The position numbers and the translations under genes were made by a program. 44,847 bases of DNA from Rhodomicrobium udaipurense JA643 (GTDB taxonomy: Bacteria; Pseudomonadota; Alphaproteobacteria; Rhizobiales; Rhodomicrobiaceae), in contig NZ_JFZJ01000014.1 in assembly GCF_000636015.1 (NCBI RefSeq), positions 1 to 44,847 of the forward strand, in the 5' to 3' direction. The notes beneath the pieces were generated by a model. That model searched no databases and had not been told where the DNA came from. It saw nothing but the letters and a program-made list of their open reading frames with translations. Shown here piece after piece: positions 28,870 through 37,940 of this stretch (position 1 is the first letter of the stretch; every line of letters begins with the position of its first letter).

Positions 28870-29391
28870 CTACGGGCGGGCGTCGCGTTGCGCCTGGCGG
28901 ACCTTCGTCCACTGCGACACCTGCCCGATCTTTGACGGGTGGACGGTCGTGCGGCGGCGGCGGCTCGGAAGCGGCGACATGCCTTCATGCGCGGTGACGC
29001 CCGGAGCCGGACGGTGGAATTCCGCTGACCGCTTCATCGCAAGCGCACGCCGCGCATTCGCGCCAAGCTCCGCCTTCGCCTCGAACTTGCGGTGCCGCTC
29101 GATCTCCTTGTTCACGCGCTTCAGCGCCTGCGCGAAGACCTGCTTCCTGCGGCGCGGCTGATCCGAGGTGCCGGGAAAGCTTCCGCCGCGCGCCTCGCCC
29201 GTGCCCTTGGTCTCGCGGCGCTTCGCCTTGTACTGCGTCTTTTCCTTGTCGCGCATGTCGCGAAGCCGCTTCAGCGTGTTTTGCAGATCGTCACGCGCAA
29301 TCTCGCAGATAGCGGGATAATGCGTCGTGCGCACAAGCTCGCGCTCGTCGTGGTTCAGCAGATGAAATTCGCTTTTGTAAGAGATGGCCAT
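28870..29391 (-). CDS. Hypothetical basic protein
   Basis: The 173-residue protein begins MAISYKSEFHLLNHDERELV and continues with a Lys/Arg-rich, probably helical region. There is no signal peptide or membrane segment. A GGGAG site lies seven bases before ATG 29391, and the N-terminal half is more structured than the low-complexity C-terminus (many Arg, Pro, Thr). Similar short basic proteins with this opening occur in rhizobia, but I know no function. Nucleic acid binding is a guess from charge. It is convergent with aroB, 18 bases away. Confidence 0.7.
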   Translation of the reverse strand: MAISYKSEFHLLNHDERELVRTTHYPAICEIARDDLQNTLKRLRDMRDKEKTQYKAKRRETKGTGEARGGSFPGTSDQPRRRKQVFAQALKRVNKEIERHRKFEAKAELGANARRALAMKRSAEFHRPAPGVTAHEGMSPLPSRRRRTTVHPSKIGQVSQWTKVRQAQRDARP

Positions 29392-29958
29392 ACGCTACTC
29401 CCGGTGCGTTTTTCGAAAGCGCGGATCGGCGTCCGTGCGCGAAACGCTGTGAAACAAGAAACCGGATCTCTCTCGCGCAGAACGGCGAGCGGAGAAATCA
29501 GGCTGGGCGTTTTGCCGAGGATAGCGGTTGTATCTTACCCGTCCGTCACACGCGGGCGGCGCGCTTGTCCGGCGGAGCCATGAAGGCGGGTGACACAGGT
29601 TCGCGGATTGTCCGCTTCAGGATCGCATTGATCTCGCGCGTACTGGCGAGCGCTTTGCCGACGATCTCCTCCGACCGCCCGACGCCGTAAACGCGGTGTT
29701 AGCCTCTGAATCTGGAAACACATCAAGCCGCAGGCGCGACACGGATAAAAGCAGATAGCGATTTCGTATCGAGCGTCCGCAGGATCGGGGCGACATCGCA
29801 CAGTCGGGATCGCGGCGATTTACAGAACCATCAAGCCCGCTGCACGAGAATTTCCCGTTCGTAGCGCTGAAATAGCTCATTTCCTTCGAAACAGAGGCCG
29901 GTGTCATAGTATCAAGACACGACATCCAAAGGCGCTTCATCAAAGGCATAGGCGGACC
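29392..29958. other. 567-bp stretch without a convincing gene
   Basis: This lies between divergent hypothetical genes. The only plausible coding item is a 36-codon frame at 29580-29690 (ATG after GGCGGAG) that looks like a basic leader and stops early; I do not call it. I see no tRNA, terminator or repeat. The stretch could be the decayed remains of a gene or a regulatory region. Confidence 0.5.
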
Positions 29959-30357
29959 ATGGCACGAAGCACTCCCTTTCTCGGCGTTTTCGGCCGGTTC
30001 GGACGATCCGAAAGCCTGCGCACGCTCGACAAGGTATTGCGCGCCGTCGACCTCCATCCCAATCTTGTGCCGGAAGCCGTGAAGCTGACGGTCGTCTCGC
30101 TGCTGATGGACGCGTATGCGGAAGATCCTCGCGAGCCCGATTATCGCTACGCGGCGGAGCTTATCGGCTATGTCGCTCTTGGCGCGGACGGGTTCACCGT
30201 GGCGAATGGCGAGGCCGCCGCAAACGATGCGGAACGCCGGATCGAGGCCGCGCTTGCCGACGAGGATAGCCTCGACGCGAAGCTCATCCTTCTCGCGCTC
30301 CATTCAAGCATTGTGCACCCGGCGCTAAAGGAAGCCTGGCAGCTCGAAAGCGACTGA
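29959..30357 (+). CDS. Hypothetical protein, unrecognised
   Basis: A 132-residue soluble protein with an Arg-rich start, then several amphipathic helices rich in Ala, Leu and acidic residues (DKVLRAVDLHPNLVPEAVKL, YAAELIGYVALGADG, LLALHSSIVHPAL). ATG 29959 follows a GGCGGA site. Codon use is that of the chromosome. No signal peptide, metal site or known domain is visible. The next gene on the strand is an ATP-grasp gene about 230 bases later, too far for confident operon membership. Confidence 0.7.
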   Translation: MARSTPFLGVFGRFGRSESLRTLDKVLRAVDLHPNLVPEAVKLTVVSLLMDAYAEDPREPDYRYAAELIGYVALGADGFTVANGEAAANDAERRIEAALADEDSLDAKLILLALHSSIVHPALKEAWQLESD

Positions 30358-30585
30358 GCCCCCGTGCTCGGGGCACGCGCCTTTCGCATCAGCGGCTAGG
30401 GCGAGGCGGTGGGCGCGCCTTGCGGCGAGGTCAAGCTCACAAAAGGAGGCCGAGCCTTTCCGCAAAAGGTGATCTCGCTTCAACAGCATTCGAATTGTTT
30501 AACGAAACGGATTATCTCTGATCGAATCGATTGCCTGCCTTCGGACGGCGTTCTCAAGGCAGCGCGACCCCGGATGGAGCCTCTC

Positions 30586-31605
30586 ATGCATCCTTCGATT
30601 TCCGAACAGCTGCTCGTCGCACCGTCGACGCCGTCCACGCGCATACTTTTCATCGCGCGCCATGCCCCGCTTGAGCCGAACTATGCCGTGCGCGACTTCG
30701 AAGGAGACGGCGGCTATCCCGGCTATTACGCGCGCGTTTTCCGCACCTTGCGCGACCTCGGCTACCGGGTCCGCACCGCGAGCGAGCCGCTGGCGCTCCT
30801 TGCCGCGAAGGGCGACACCGACATCGTCTTCTCGCTCTACAACCGCATGCCGATCAACAACCCGGAAGTGTTCATCCCCTCGCTGTGCGAATATCTGCGC
30901 ATTCCCTATGTCGGCGCGCGGCCGAACATTCGCGCCCTCGCGGAAGACAAGTGGCTCGCGAAGCTCGCGGCGAAGGCCATCGGCATTCCGGTTTCGGAGG
31001 GCGCGGTCTATGCCGACGAGGCCGCGCTCGCCACGCCACCCGGCTTCCCCGGCCCGTATTTCGTCAAACAGCGTTTCGGCGCGGCGTCGGAGGGCATCAG
31101 CGCCGAGTCGATTCAGGACGATTGGGCGGGCGCGGCGCGCGTGGCGGCGAAGCTCATGGCGCGGGGCATGGCGGTGCTCGTCGAGGGCTATGCGCCCGGC
31201 ATCGACATCACCGTGCCGTCGCTCGGCAGCGCGGGCGGTCCGCTCGTGCTCGGCGTGGTGCGTCCGCGCTCGGACAAGGCAGGCGGCATCATCACCGAAG
31301 ATTTGAAGCGCAGCGATCCGCTCGGCTACGAGATTTTCGAGGCGGGCGGCGTCGAATGCGCCCTCCGCGGGGATGCCGCCACGCTTTGGCGCGCCGTCGG
31401 GCCAATGGACTATTTCCGCATGGATTACCGCTTTGATCCCGAGACGGAACGGCGCGTCTTCCTCGAATTCAACATCTGCTGCCATATCGGGCGCAGCGGA
31501 TCGATCTGCCTCGCGGCGGCGCAGCACGGGCTAAGCCAAGCGGATGTGCTCGGCCACGTGATCGAGTTCAGTCTGAGGCGGCAGGGCGTCGCGCCCGAGG
31601 CTTGA
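30586..31605 (+). CDS. ATP-grasp family protein, D-alanine-D-alanine ligase-like
   Basis: The 339-residue protein has an N-terminal Rossmann-type domain (RILFIARHAPLEPNYAVRD, VFSLYNRMPINNPEVFIPSL), a central ATP-binding region (AEDKWLAKLAAKAIGIPV, PYFVKQRFGAASEGI) and a C-terminal grasp domain with the metal-binding pair DYRFD and FLEFN. It resembles Ddl in architecture, but the substrate motif normally following the Glu-x-Asn (TxPG) is CCHIG here, so it is not a true Ddl. It may ligate an amino acid or peptide of unknown identity. ATG 30586 is chosen for its GGAG site; the ATG at 30574 has none. It is convergent with lysA, eight bases apart. Confidence 0.75.
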   Translation: MHPSISEQLLVAPSTPSTRILFIARHAPLEPNYAVRDFEGDGGYPGYYARVFRTLRDLGYRVRTASEPLALLAAKGDTDIVFSLYNRMPINNPEVFIPSLCEYLRIPYVGARPNIRALAEDKWLAKLAAKAIGIPVSEGAVYADEAALATPPGFPGPYFVKQRFGAASEGISAESIQDDWAGAARVAAKLMARGMAVLVEGYAPGIDITVPSLGSAGGPLVLGVVRPRSDKAGGIITEDLKRSDPLGYEIFEAGGVECALRGDAATLWRAVGPMDYFRMDYRFDPETERRVFLEFNICCHIGRSGSICLAAAQHGLSQADVLGHVIEFSLRRQGVAPEA

Positions 31606-31612
31606 CGCTGCG

Positions 31613-32878
31613 CTAAAGCCAGCCCGCGAGCGGCTCGGCGCGCAGCATGTCTTCGTAGCTCGGGCGCGGACGCACCACGGCGTAATCGGCGCCGTTGACC
31701 AGCACCTCCGGGACGAGCCGCCGCGTGTTGTAGGTCGATGACTGCGCCGCGCCGTAAGCGCCTGCCGTCATCACCGCGATGAGATCGCCCGGCGCAAGCT
31801 CCGGCATGTCGCGGTCCTTCGCGAGAAAGTCACCCGTCTCACACACCGGCCCGACGACATCGGCGCGACCGACGCTGGCGTTCCGCTGCGCCTCGTTCAC
31901 GGGCCAGATGTCGTGATACGCGTCGTAAAGCGTCGGGCGAACGAGGTCGTTCATGCCCGCGTCCACGATAACGAAGCGCTTTTCGCCGCTGTGCTTCGAA
32001 TAAATGACCTGCGTGACGAGGATGCCCGCGTTGCCGACGATGATGCGCCCCGGCTCGAACAGCAGTCTCGCGCCAAGCCGGTTCGACAGGCCGATGACGA
32101 TCTCGGCATAGTCGCTCGGCAGAGGCGGAACCTCTTGATCCCAGCGATAGGGAATACCAAGGCCGCCGCCGAGATTGACATAGGAAATCGTGTGGCCGTC
32201 GCGGCGCAGGTCTTCCACGAGGTTCGCCATCAGGTCGAAGGCGTCGCGAAACGGCTCCATATGCGTGATCTGGCTGCCGATGTGCATGTGCACGCCTGCC
32301 ACATCGAGGCCCGGCAGGTCGCGGGCGAGGGCATAGAGCGCGCGCGCGTCGCGCCAGCTCACACCGAATTTGTGTTCGGATTTGCCGGTGGAAATCTTGG
32401 CGTGCGTCTTCGCGTCCACGTCGGGATTGATGCGGAACGCGATGCGCGCCGTCTTGCCGCGTCCGCCTGCAACCTGTGACAGCGCGCGAAGCTCGGCCTC
32501 GCTCTCGACGTTGAAGCCGTAAATGCCCACGTCGAGCGCGAAGGCCATTTCAGCCTCCGTCTTGCCGACGCCCGAGAACACGATCTTGTCCGCCGGAATG
32601 CCAGCCGCCAGCGCGCGCCGGATCTCGCCCTCGGAGACGACATCCGCGCCGGAGCCGAGCTTCGCCAGCGTGCGGATCACCGACACGTTGGAGTTGGCCT
32701 TGATGGCGTAGCAGACGAGCGCATCCTGACCAGTGAAGGCGGCGGCGAACACGCGATAATGGCGCTCTATCGTGGCGGTGGAGTAGCAGTAAAACGGCGT
32801 GCCGACATCGCGAGCGATAGCGTCGAGAGCGACACCCTCGGCATGAAGGATGCCGTTCTTGTAAGAAAAATGATGCAT
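31613..32878 (-). CDS. lysA: Diaminopimelate decarboxylase
   Basis: LysA decarboxylates meso-diaminopimelate to lysine using PLP. The 421-residue fold-type III enzyme carries the PLP lysine at Lys60 in CYAIKANSN, the phosphate-binding glycine-rich GGGLGIPY, and the C-terminal VGPVCETGDFLAKDR with the active-site Cys. The start at ATG 32878 is nine bases after the lptM stop. It ends an argH-lptM-lysA transcript on the minus strand. Confidence 0.97.
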   Translation of the reverse strand: MHHFSYKNGILHAEGVALDAIARDVGTPFYCYSTATIERHYRVFAAAFTGQDALVCYAIKANSNVSVIRTLAKLGSGADVVSEGEIRRALAAGIPADKIVFSGVGKTEAEMAFALDVGIYGFNVESEAELRALSQVAGGRGKTARIAFRINPDVDAKTHAKISTGKSEHKFGVSWRDARALYALARDLPGLDVAGVHMHIGSQITHMEPFRDAFDLMANLVEDLRRDGHTISYVNLGGGLGIPYRWDQEVPPLPSDYAEIVIGLSNRLGARLLFEPGRIIVGNAGILVTQVIYSKHSGEKRFVIVDAGMNDLVRPTLYDAYHDIWPVNEAQRNASVGRADVVGPVCETGDFLAKDRDMPELAPGDLIAVMTAGAYGAAQSSTYNTRRLVPEVLVNGADYAVVRPRPSYEDMLRAEPLAGWL

Positions 32879-32887
32879 GACGCGAGT

Positions 32888-33061
32888 TTAACGCAGGAGC
32901 GGGTCCAGAATGAAGGGCCGATCCGGGTCAACCTTTCCTTTTGCGTCTTTCGGCACGTCCGGCGGCGGCAAAGGGCGTTGAAGGTCGCTCTTTTTCCCGC
33001 AGGCCGACAGCCCAAGCGCGAGCACGAAAGCAAGTACCAGATTGCGACTTAAGCCAGTCAT
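32888..33061 (-). CDS. lptM: LptM-like lipoprotein
   Basis: A 57-residue lipoprotein precursor. The lipobox LSAC ends at Cys21 after a hydrophobic signal, and the mature chain is short and Pro/Lys/Asp-rich (GKKSDLQRPLPPPDVPKD). LptM (YifL) in Escherichia coli assists maturation of the LptDE LPS translocon. Position between argH and lysA is conserved in proteobacteria, which supports the name. ATG 33061 has GGGGAT in front; the longer open frame above it has no such site. Confidence 0.85.
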   Translation of the reverse strand: MTGLSRNLVLAFVLALGLSACGKKSDLQRPLPPPDVPKDAKGKVDPDRPFILDPLLR

Positions 33062-33190
33062 CGTATCCCCGTCACCGCGCCCGAAGCTTATGCCGAAGGC
33101 TTGACCAAGCCTCGCCTCGCGTGCATCGCCTGCGGGCAAACGAACAATGCCGCCCCGCAGTCTCTCAGCCACGCGATCCCTAGCCCGTGT

Positions 33191-34588
33191 TTAGCGCGAA
33201 GTTCCGGCGGCTTCCAGCTTCTTCAGCCAGATTTCAGCCGCCGCCTTCACATTTTGCGGCGCTGTGCCTCCAAAGCTGCGGCGGCTTTCCACCGACTTAT
33301 CCACGTTCAGCACGTCGAAAATGCGCTCCGTGATACGCGGCTCGACGGCCTGCATATCCTTCAGCGGCACCTCGTGGAGATCGACGCCGAGGTTTTCGGC
33401 ATGCTTCACGATGCGGCCCGTGACGTGATGCGCCTCACGGAATGGAAGCTGCGCGTGCAGCACGAGCCAGTCCGCAAGGTCGGTCGCGGTCGAGAAGCCC
33501 TGACCGGCGGCGTCGCGCATGCGCTCTGGCACCGGCTCCATGTCCTCGATCATGCCCGTCATCGCGGCCAGGCCGAGCGACAGCGCGTCGATGGCGAGGA
33601 ACACGGCCTCCTTGTCTTCCTGCATGTCCTTGGAATAGGCGAGCGGCAGCCCCTTCATCACCGTAAGCAGCGAGACGAACGCGCCCGCGACGCGGCCCAC
33701 CTTCGCGCGCACGAGTTCGGCGGCGTCCGGGTTGCGCTTCTGCGGCATGATCGATGAGCCGGTGGTGAAGCGGTCGGATAGCGTGATGAACCGGAAGCCC
33801 GCGCTAAACCAGACGACGATCTCTTCGGACAGGCGCGAGAGATGCGTGGCGCAGATAGCGGCGGCGGCGAGCGTTTCCAGCGCGAAATCGCGCGAGGACA
33901 CAGCGTCGAGCGAGTTCGCGAGCGGGCGGGCGAAACCGAGCGCGGACGCCGTCATGTGCCGGTCGATGGGGAAGGATGTGCCAGCGAGCGCGGCCGCGCC
34001 AAGCGGGCTTTCGTTCACGCGCGCCCTTGCGTCGGCGAAGCGGCCCCGGTCGCGGTCCAGCATCTCGACATAGGCGAGGCAGTGGTGGCCGAAGGTGACG
34101 GGCTGCGCCACCTGCATATGCGTGAAGCCCGGCATAATGGTCGCCGCGTGAAAGTTGGCCTTCGTCGCGAGCGCGAGCTGGAGCGTGGCGATTTGCTCGT
34201 CGAGGTGGTCAATCGCGCCACGAATATAAAGGCGGAAATCCGTCGCCACCTGATCGTTACGCGAGCGGCCGGTATGGAGCTTGCCCGCGACCGGGCCGAT
34301 GAGATCCTTCAGCCGCGCTTCCACCGCCATGTGGATGTCTTCATATTCGCGGCGGAACTCGAAGCGCCCGCCCTCGATCTCCTCGCGCACCGTATCGAGG
34401 CCCGCGACGATCGCGTCGGCCTCTTCGGGCGTCACGATCCCGCACGCGCCGAGCATCGTGGCGTGCGCCTGAGAAGCGCGGATGTCCTCCGCATAGAACC
34501 GCTGGTCGAACGAGATGGAGGCGTTGATCTCCTCCATGATCTCGGCGGGCTTTGTCTCGAAGCGCCCGCCCCACATTTTATTGGCCAT
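33191..34588 (-). CDS. argH: Argininosuccinate lyase
   Basis: ArgH splits argininosuccinate into arginine and fumarate. The 465-residue protein shows the N-terminal KMWGGRF, the [13 protein letters not shown] motif, and the superfamily signature [12 protein letters not shown] with the catalytic loop serine. I prefer ATG 34588, where AGGCGA is a suitable distance upstream; ATG 34597 (three codons longer) lies too close to it. It heads the argH-lptM-lysA run and is divergent from a small orphan gene and the TlpA-like gene. Confidence 0.97.
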   Translation of the reverse strand: MANKMWGGRFETKPAEIMEEINASISFDQRFYAEDIRASQAHATMLGACGIVTPEEADAIVAGLDTVREEIEGGRFEFRREYEDIHMAVEARLKDLIGPVAGKLHTGRSRNDQVATDFRLYIRGAIDHLDEQIATLQLALATKANFHAATIMPGFTHMQVAQPVTFGHHCLAYVEMLDRDRGRFADARARVNESPLGAAALAGTSFPIDRHMTASALGFARPLANSLDAVSSRDFALETLAAAAICATHLSRLSEEIVVWFSAGFRFITLSDRFTTGSSIMPQKRNPDAAELVRAKVGRVAGAFVSLLTVMKGLPLAYSKDMQEDKEAVFLAIDALSLGLAAMTGMIEDMEPVPERMRDAAGQGFSTATDLADWLVLHAQLPFREAHHVTGRIVKHAENLGVDLHEVPLKDMQAVEPRITERIFDVLNVDKSVESRRSFGGTAPQNVKAAAEIWLKKLEAAGTSR

Positions 34589-34955
34589 CGCTGTCATTCG
34601 CCTAGAGCCCGTTCCGATCGGATTGCACCGCAATCTGATGGGGTAACGGTCTCCATCCAGGAGTTAGAAGCTGTCCTCAATGATTTCGACATTTGCTCGC
34701 GCGAGGATGAAGCAACCGGATGCAAACGCCGAAACGGGACCGCTAGAGGGCTTAAAGCGCAGCATTAGCGCGCTGCCGCCGAATGTACAAGCGGGCTTCG
34801 ACACTCAATGTATCAGCTTTTTCAGTAGCCTAAAATTTGGGCAGCGGAGCCGTATGACGTTTCGGCAGGGAACGCCTGCGCGGCTCAAGCATTGATATCA
34901 TGACGGTCTTTTGGCGCGCCGTGCTTCTAGCGCCGCCCGCTGAATGGAGGAATAC
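34589..34955. other. 367-bp intergenic region with a palindromic repeat
   Basis: Between divergent argH and the small orphan gene. It holds the imperfect palindrome at 34605-34653; the remainder is more AT-rich, with stops in all frames, and I see no gene, tRNA or clear promoter box. It should carry promoters for both flanking transcripts. Confidence 0.55.
34605..34653. repeat. 49-bp imperfect palindrome, probable dispersed intergenic repeat
   Basis: GAGCCCGTT...ATCGGATTGC on one side pairs with GCAATCTGAT...AACGGTCTC on the other around ACC, with a few mismatches and bulges. Palindromes built on GAGCCCGTTCCGATCGGATTGC are, from my recollection, dispersed in genomes of related Hyphomicrobiales. 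Only this copy is in the window. Confidence 0.6.
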
Positions 34956-35279
34956 ATGGAACGTGGCCTGGAACGAGGCATTGAGACGACCCAACGCAGC
35001 CGCATCGATCTTGCGGAATGGCGCGGCAGGGACGTGACCCGCCAGTATGAGTTCGGCGAGAGCATGGTGCCTGAAGATCGTCTGCGGAGCTCGCTTGAGC
35101 GCACCGAGATTTTCAGCGCCGAGCACGAGGGCGAGAAGGGGGAGGAAGGGATCGTTCACATCGAGTCGTTCCCCACCGCGCGCGACATGATGGCGCTCGG
35201 TTATGCCTACGCCTACGGCAAGGGCGTGACCGACCGCAGGACGAAAAACCTTCGCGTGCGTGCGATGGGCACGCGCTGA
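34956..35279 (+). CDS. Hypothetical small protein, unrecognised
   Basis: A 107-residue protein from ATG 34956, which has a perfect GGAGG site five bases away; ATG 34944 overlaps that site. The sequence is highly charged (Glu/Arg-rich), with a helical N-terminal part and an alternating C-terminal part ending TDRRTKNLRVRAMGTR. There is no signal or membrane segment and no motif I recognise. A strong terminator follows 27 bases after the stop, so it is a single-gene transcript inserted between argH and the TlpA-like gene, which are divergent neighbours in related genomes. Confidence 0.7.
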   Translation: MERGLERGIETTQRSRIDLAEWRGRDVTRQYEFGESMVPEDRLRSSLERTEIFSAEHEGEKGEEGIVHIESFPTARDMMALGYAYAYGKGVTDRRTKNLRVRAMGTR

Positions 35280-35305
35280 CGTTTTTTGTGAAAGACGAAA
35301 TGTTT

Positions 35306-35335
35306 GGGCGGGATCGCGCTGCGATCTCGCCCTTT
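35306..35335 (+). terminator. Rho-independent terminator after the small orphan gene
   Basis: GGGCGGGATCGC pairs with GCGATCTCGCCC over 12 bp (one G-T wobble) around a three-base loop GCT, followed by TTTCT. It lies 27 bases after the stop of the 107-residue gene. Confidence 0.85.
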
Positions 35336-35426
35336 CTCTGCCGCCGTCCACCGCGATGACCTGCGATGGTTATTGCGTCCATCGTGCAGCTTGACTGTGC
35401 GATATGCGTGATGAAAAGCTCCGGGC

Positions 35427-36071
35427 ATGGAAACCGGTAACGACGACGGCGGAACACGGAGGCAAGGCTTCCTCATCTATGGCCTTGCCGCTGCGGGGGC
35501 GCTCGCGGTGATGGCTGTGGGCATGGTCATGGAGCGCGCGTCCATGGTGCCGGACGAGCCGCGCCCGGCGGCGGTTACGGTTCCCGCTCCCGTCGAGTCC
35601 GGCCAGTTCATCCGGCACGCCAAGCCCGTCACGCTTCCGGCGCTGTCATTCAACGGCGCGGACGGCAAGGCGCGCTTCCTTTCGGAGTGGCGCGGCAAGG
35701 TTGTACTCCTGAACATATGGGCGACGTGGTGCCCGCCGTGCATCCGTGAAATGCCTGCGCTCGACAAGCTTCAGGCCGAAAAGGGCGGCGACGGTTTCGC
35801 TGTCGTCGCGGTCAGCACGGATCGGAGCGGCCTTGCGAAGCCGAAGGCGTTTTATGAGCGCGTCGGGATAAAAAGCCTGGCGCTGTTCAATGAGACGAGC
35901 GGCGACTTGAGCCTCGCGCTGGACGCAGACCGTCTGCCGCTGACGATTATCCTCGACCGCGAAGGCCGGGAGGTCGGGCGCTATTTCGGAGCGGCGGCAT
36001 GGGATAGCGCGGAGGTCTTCGCCAAGGTCATGGCGATGGCGGGAGCGACAGCCGGAGCGGCGCGACGTTAG
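35427..36071 (+). CDS. TlpA-family thiol:disulfide oxidoreductase
   Basis: A 214-residue membrane-anchored thioredoxin. One helix spans about residues 15-35, then the periplasmic domain has the active site Cys102-Pro-Pro-Cys105 in WATWCPPCIREMP. Related TlpA proteins reduce Cys of apocytochrome or of copper chaperones for cytochrome oxidase assembly; which one applies here is not shown. The gene is divergent from argH in related genomes, and here the small orphan gene lies between. No strong ribosome site is visible before ATG 35427. The 204 bases after the stop, up to ctpA, contain no gene I would call. Confidence 0.88.
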   Translation: METGNDDGGTRRQGFLIYGLAAAGALAVMAVGMVMERASMVPDEPRPAAVTVPAPVESGQFIRHAKPVTLPALSFNGADGKARFLSEWRGKVVLLNIWATWCPPCIREMPALDKLQAEKGGDGFAVVAVSTDRSGLAKPKAFYERVGIKSLALFNETSGDLSLALDADRLPLTIILDREGREVGRYFGAAAWDSAEVFAKVMAMAGATAGAARR

Positions 36072-36275
36072 GCGGTAGGAAAATTTGCTTCACTCGATTT
36101 GTACAGCGTCGCGCGGAGTCCGATTCAACGCGCGATGCTATAGAGCGAGAGCGTGGAACTTGTTCGGGGCTTTCGCATTGCTACTCGCCCCAAGCCGGGT
36201 TGCCAGCCTTGCGCTCATGATGGCGGGGGCGATCACACGCATTTCGCCGCGATGCCCCGTCCGAGACTCGGCCGC

Positions 36276-37661
36276 TCAGCCGCCCGACGGTCCGTTCGCC
36301 AGCGGGCTTGAAGTCGGCGTCGTGGCACGCGCCTGATCCAGCGAATCCGTGGCCTTGTTGCCCGTTTGCGGCAATTGCCCGCGCAGGAGCGCTAACGCCG
36401 CCTGAAGCTGGTTGTCCTTTTCCTTCTCCTTCGGGACGTAGGAGATGCTGCCACCCCCCTCTTCCGTCGCGGCGGCGTTCTTCAGATGCCCGCGCAATTG
36501 AGCCTCGGATTCAAAGGGCACGCTGGCGAGTTGCAGCTTCAGCTCCGGCGGAAGCTCGGGTTCCACCACATAATCCGGTTCGATGCCGGTCGCCTGGATC
36601 GAGCGGCCGGACGGCGTGAAGTAGCGCGCGGTGGTGACGCGGATCGCGCCCTTGTTGGCGAGCGGAATGAGCGTTTGCACCGATCCCTTGCCGAAGGAGC
36701 GCGTGCCGAGCAGCGTCGCCCGCTTGTGGTCCTGAAGCGCGCCCGCCACGACTTCCGAGGCTGACGCCGATCCGCCGTTGAGAAGCACGATCACCGGCTT
36801 GCCGTCAGCGATATCGCCCGGCTTGGCGGTCGTGCGCTCGATGTCTTCGGCATTCCTGCCGCGCGTCACGACGATGGAGCCCTTGTCGAGAAACGCGTCG
36901 GAAAGGTCGATGGCCTGATCGAGCAGACCGCCCGGATTGTTGCGCAGGTCGAGCACGTAGCCCGACACCTTGCCGTCGAGCGCTTTCTTGATGTCTTCGA
37001 CCGCCTTCTGAAGGTATTCGGTCGTATGTTCGTTCTCGAACGACTTCACCTTGATCCAGCCCGCGTCGCCTTCGACGCTATATTGCACCGGATTGATCTT
37101 GATGATGTCGCGGATGACCTTCACCGTGATCGGGTTGGTTGCGCCCTTCCGCTGGATCGTGAGCGTAACCGGCGACCCGACCGCCCCGCGCATGCGGTCG
37201 ACGGCGGCATCCATGCTGAGCCCCTTCACCGTTTGACCGTCGAGCGCCGTGATTGCATCGCCAGCGAGCACACCTGCCCGATCGGCAGGCATATTGTCGA
37301 GCGGCGCGATGACCTTGATGGCACCGTCTTCCATCATGACATCAATGCCGAGGCCGCCGAACTCGCCGCGCGTGTCGGCTTGCTCGTCCTGAAATTCCTT
37401 GGGCGTGAGATAGGCTGAATGCGGATCGAGCCCATTCACGAGGCCCTTGATCGCATTTTCGATGAGCTTCGCGTCATCGGGTTTTTCGACATATTCGGCG
37501 CGCACGCGCTCCAGCACGTCTCCGAACAGTTCGAGGTTCTTGTAGATTTCAGGGCTCGTCGCCTGCGCGCTTTCGCGCTGAACGAGCGGCATGAAGAGAA
37601 ATCCGCCGGTCACGACCAGCGCGATGAGGAACGCACCGAGCGCGAGTTCCTTTTTCCGCAT
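36276..37661 (-). CDS. ctpA: S41 family C-terminal processing peptidase
   Basis: The 461-residue protease has a membrane anchor or signal (residues 5-25), a PDZ domain (about 100-175) and the S41 catalytic domain. The dyad is Ser300 in NGGSASASE and Lys325 in SFGKGSVQ, 25 residues apart as in Prc. Such CtpA enzymes cut C-termini of periplasmic proteins, including murein hydrolases. The C-terminal tail past 400 is hydrophilic and low-complexity. ATG 37661 follows GGAAGG. The gene is divergent from a lytic transglycosylase gene, and CtpA-type proteases often regulate such hydrolases, by inference. Confidence 0.93.
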   Translation of the reverse strand: MRKKELALGAFLIALVVTGGFLFMPLVQRESAQATSPEIYKNLELFGDVLERVRAEYVEKPDDAKLIENAIKGLVNGLDPHSAYLTPKEFQDEQADTRGEFGGLGIDVMMEDGAIKVIAPLDNMPADRAGVLAGDAITALDGQTVKGLSMDAAVDRMRGAVGSPVTLTIQRKGATNPITVKVIRDIIKINPVQYSVEGDAGWIKVKSFENEHTTEYLQKAVEDIKKALDGKVSGYVLDLRNNPGGLLDQAIDLSDAFLDKGSIVVTRGRNAEDIERTTAKPGDIADGKPVIVLLNGGSASASEVVAGALQDHKRATLLGTRSFGKGSVQTLIPLANKGAIRVTTARYFTPSGRSIQATGIEPDYVVEPELPPELKLQLASVPFESEAQLRGHLKNAAATEEGGGSISYVPKEKEKDNQLQAALALLRGQLPQTGNKATDSLDQARATTPTSSPLANGPSGG

Positions 37662-37940
37662 TACTTTTCAACCTTCCAATACCAGGCAAGCTGAAGGTCC
37701 GATCACCTGAGCGGGTGAAAAGGTAAACGAATCCTTGCTTCGACAACAGGTTTCCTGCACCCGATCAAAGGCAATTTTTAGGCCAAGGTTGGGGTTGGTT
37801 AATTCTTGCCACTTCTGGGTGTGGCCAAGCTACCGATCTGGCGCCCCGGCGGGCGAGGCGCGTTCACCAAAATTCCATGATGTCCTTGTTATTAAAGGCA
37901 CGACCACATTTTTGCTGTTGTTTTCAGCAACCTCGACGCG

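Noticed and set aside
29580-29690. 36-codon frame with a GGCGGAG site
   Set aside because: It ends early and has no further support; compatible with chance in GC-rich DNA.
36085-36336. 83-codon frame between the TlpA-like gene and ctpA
   Set aside because: It overlaps the ctpA 3' end on the other strand, lacks a ribosome site and has no recognisable features.
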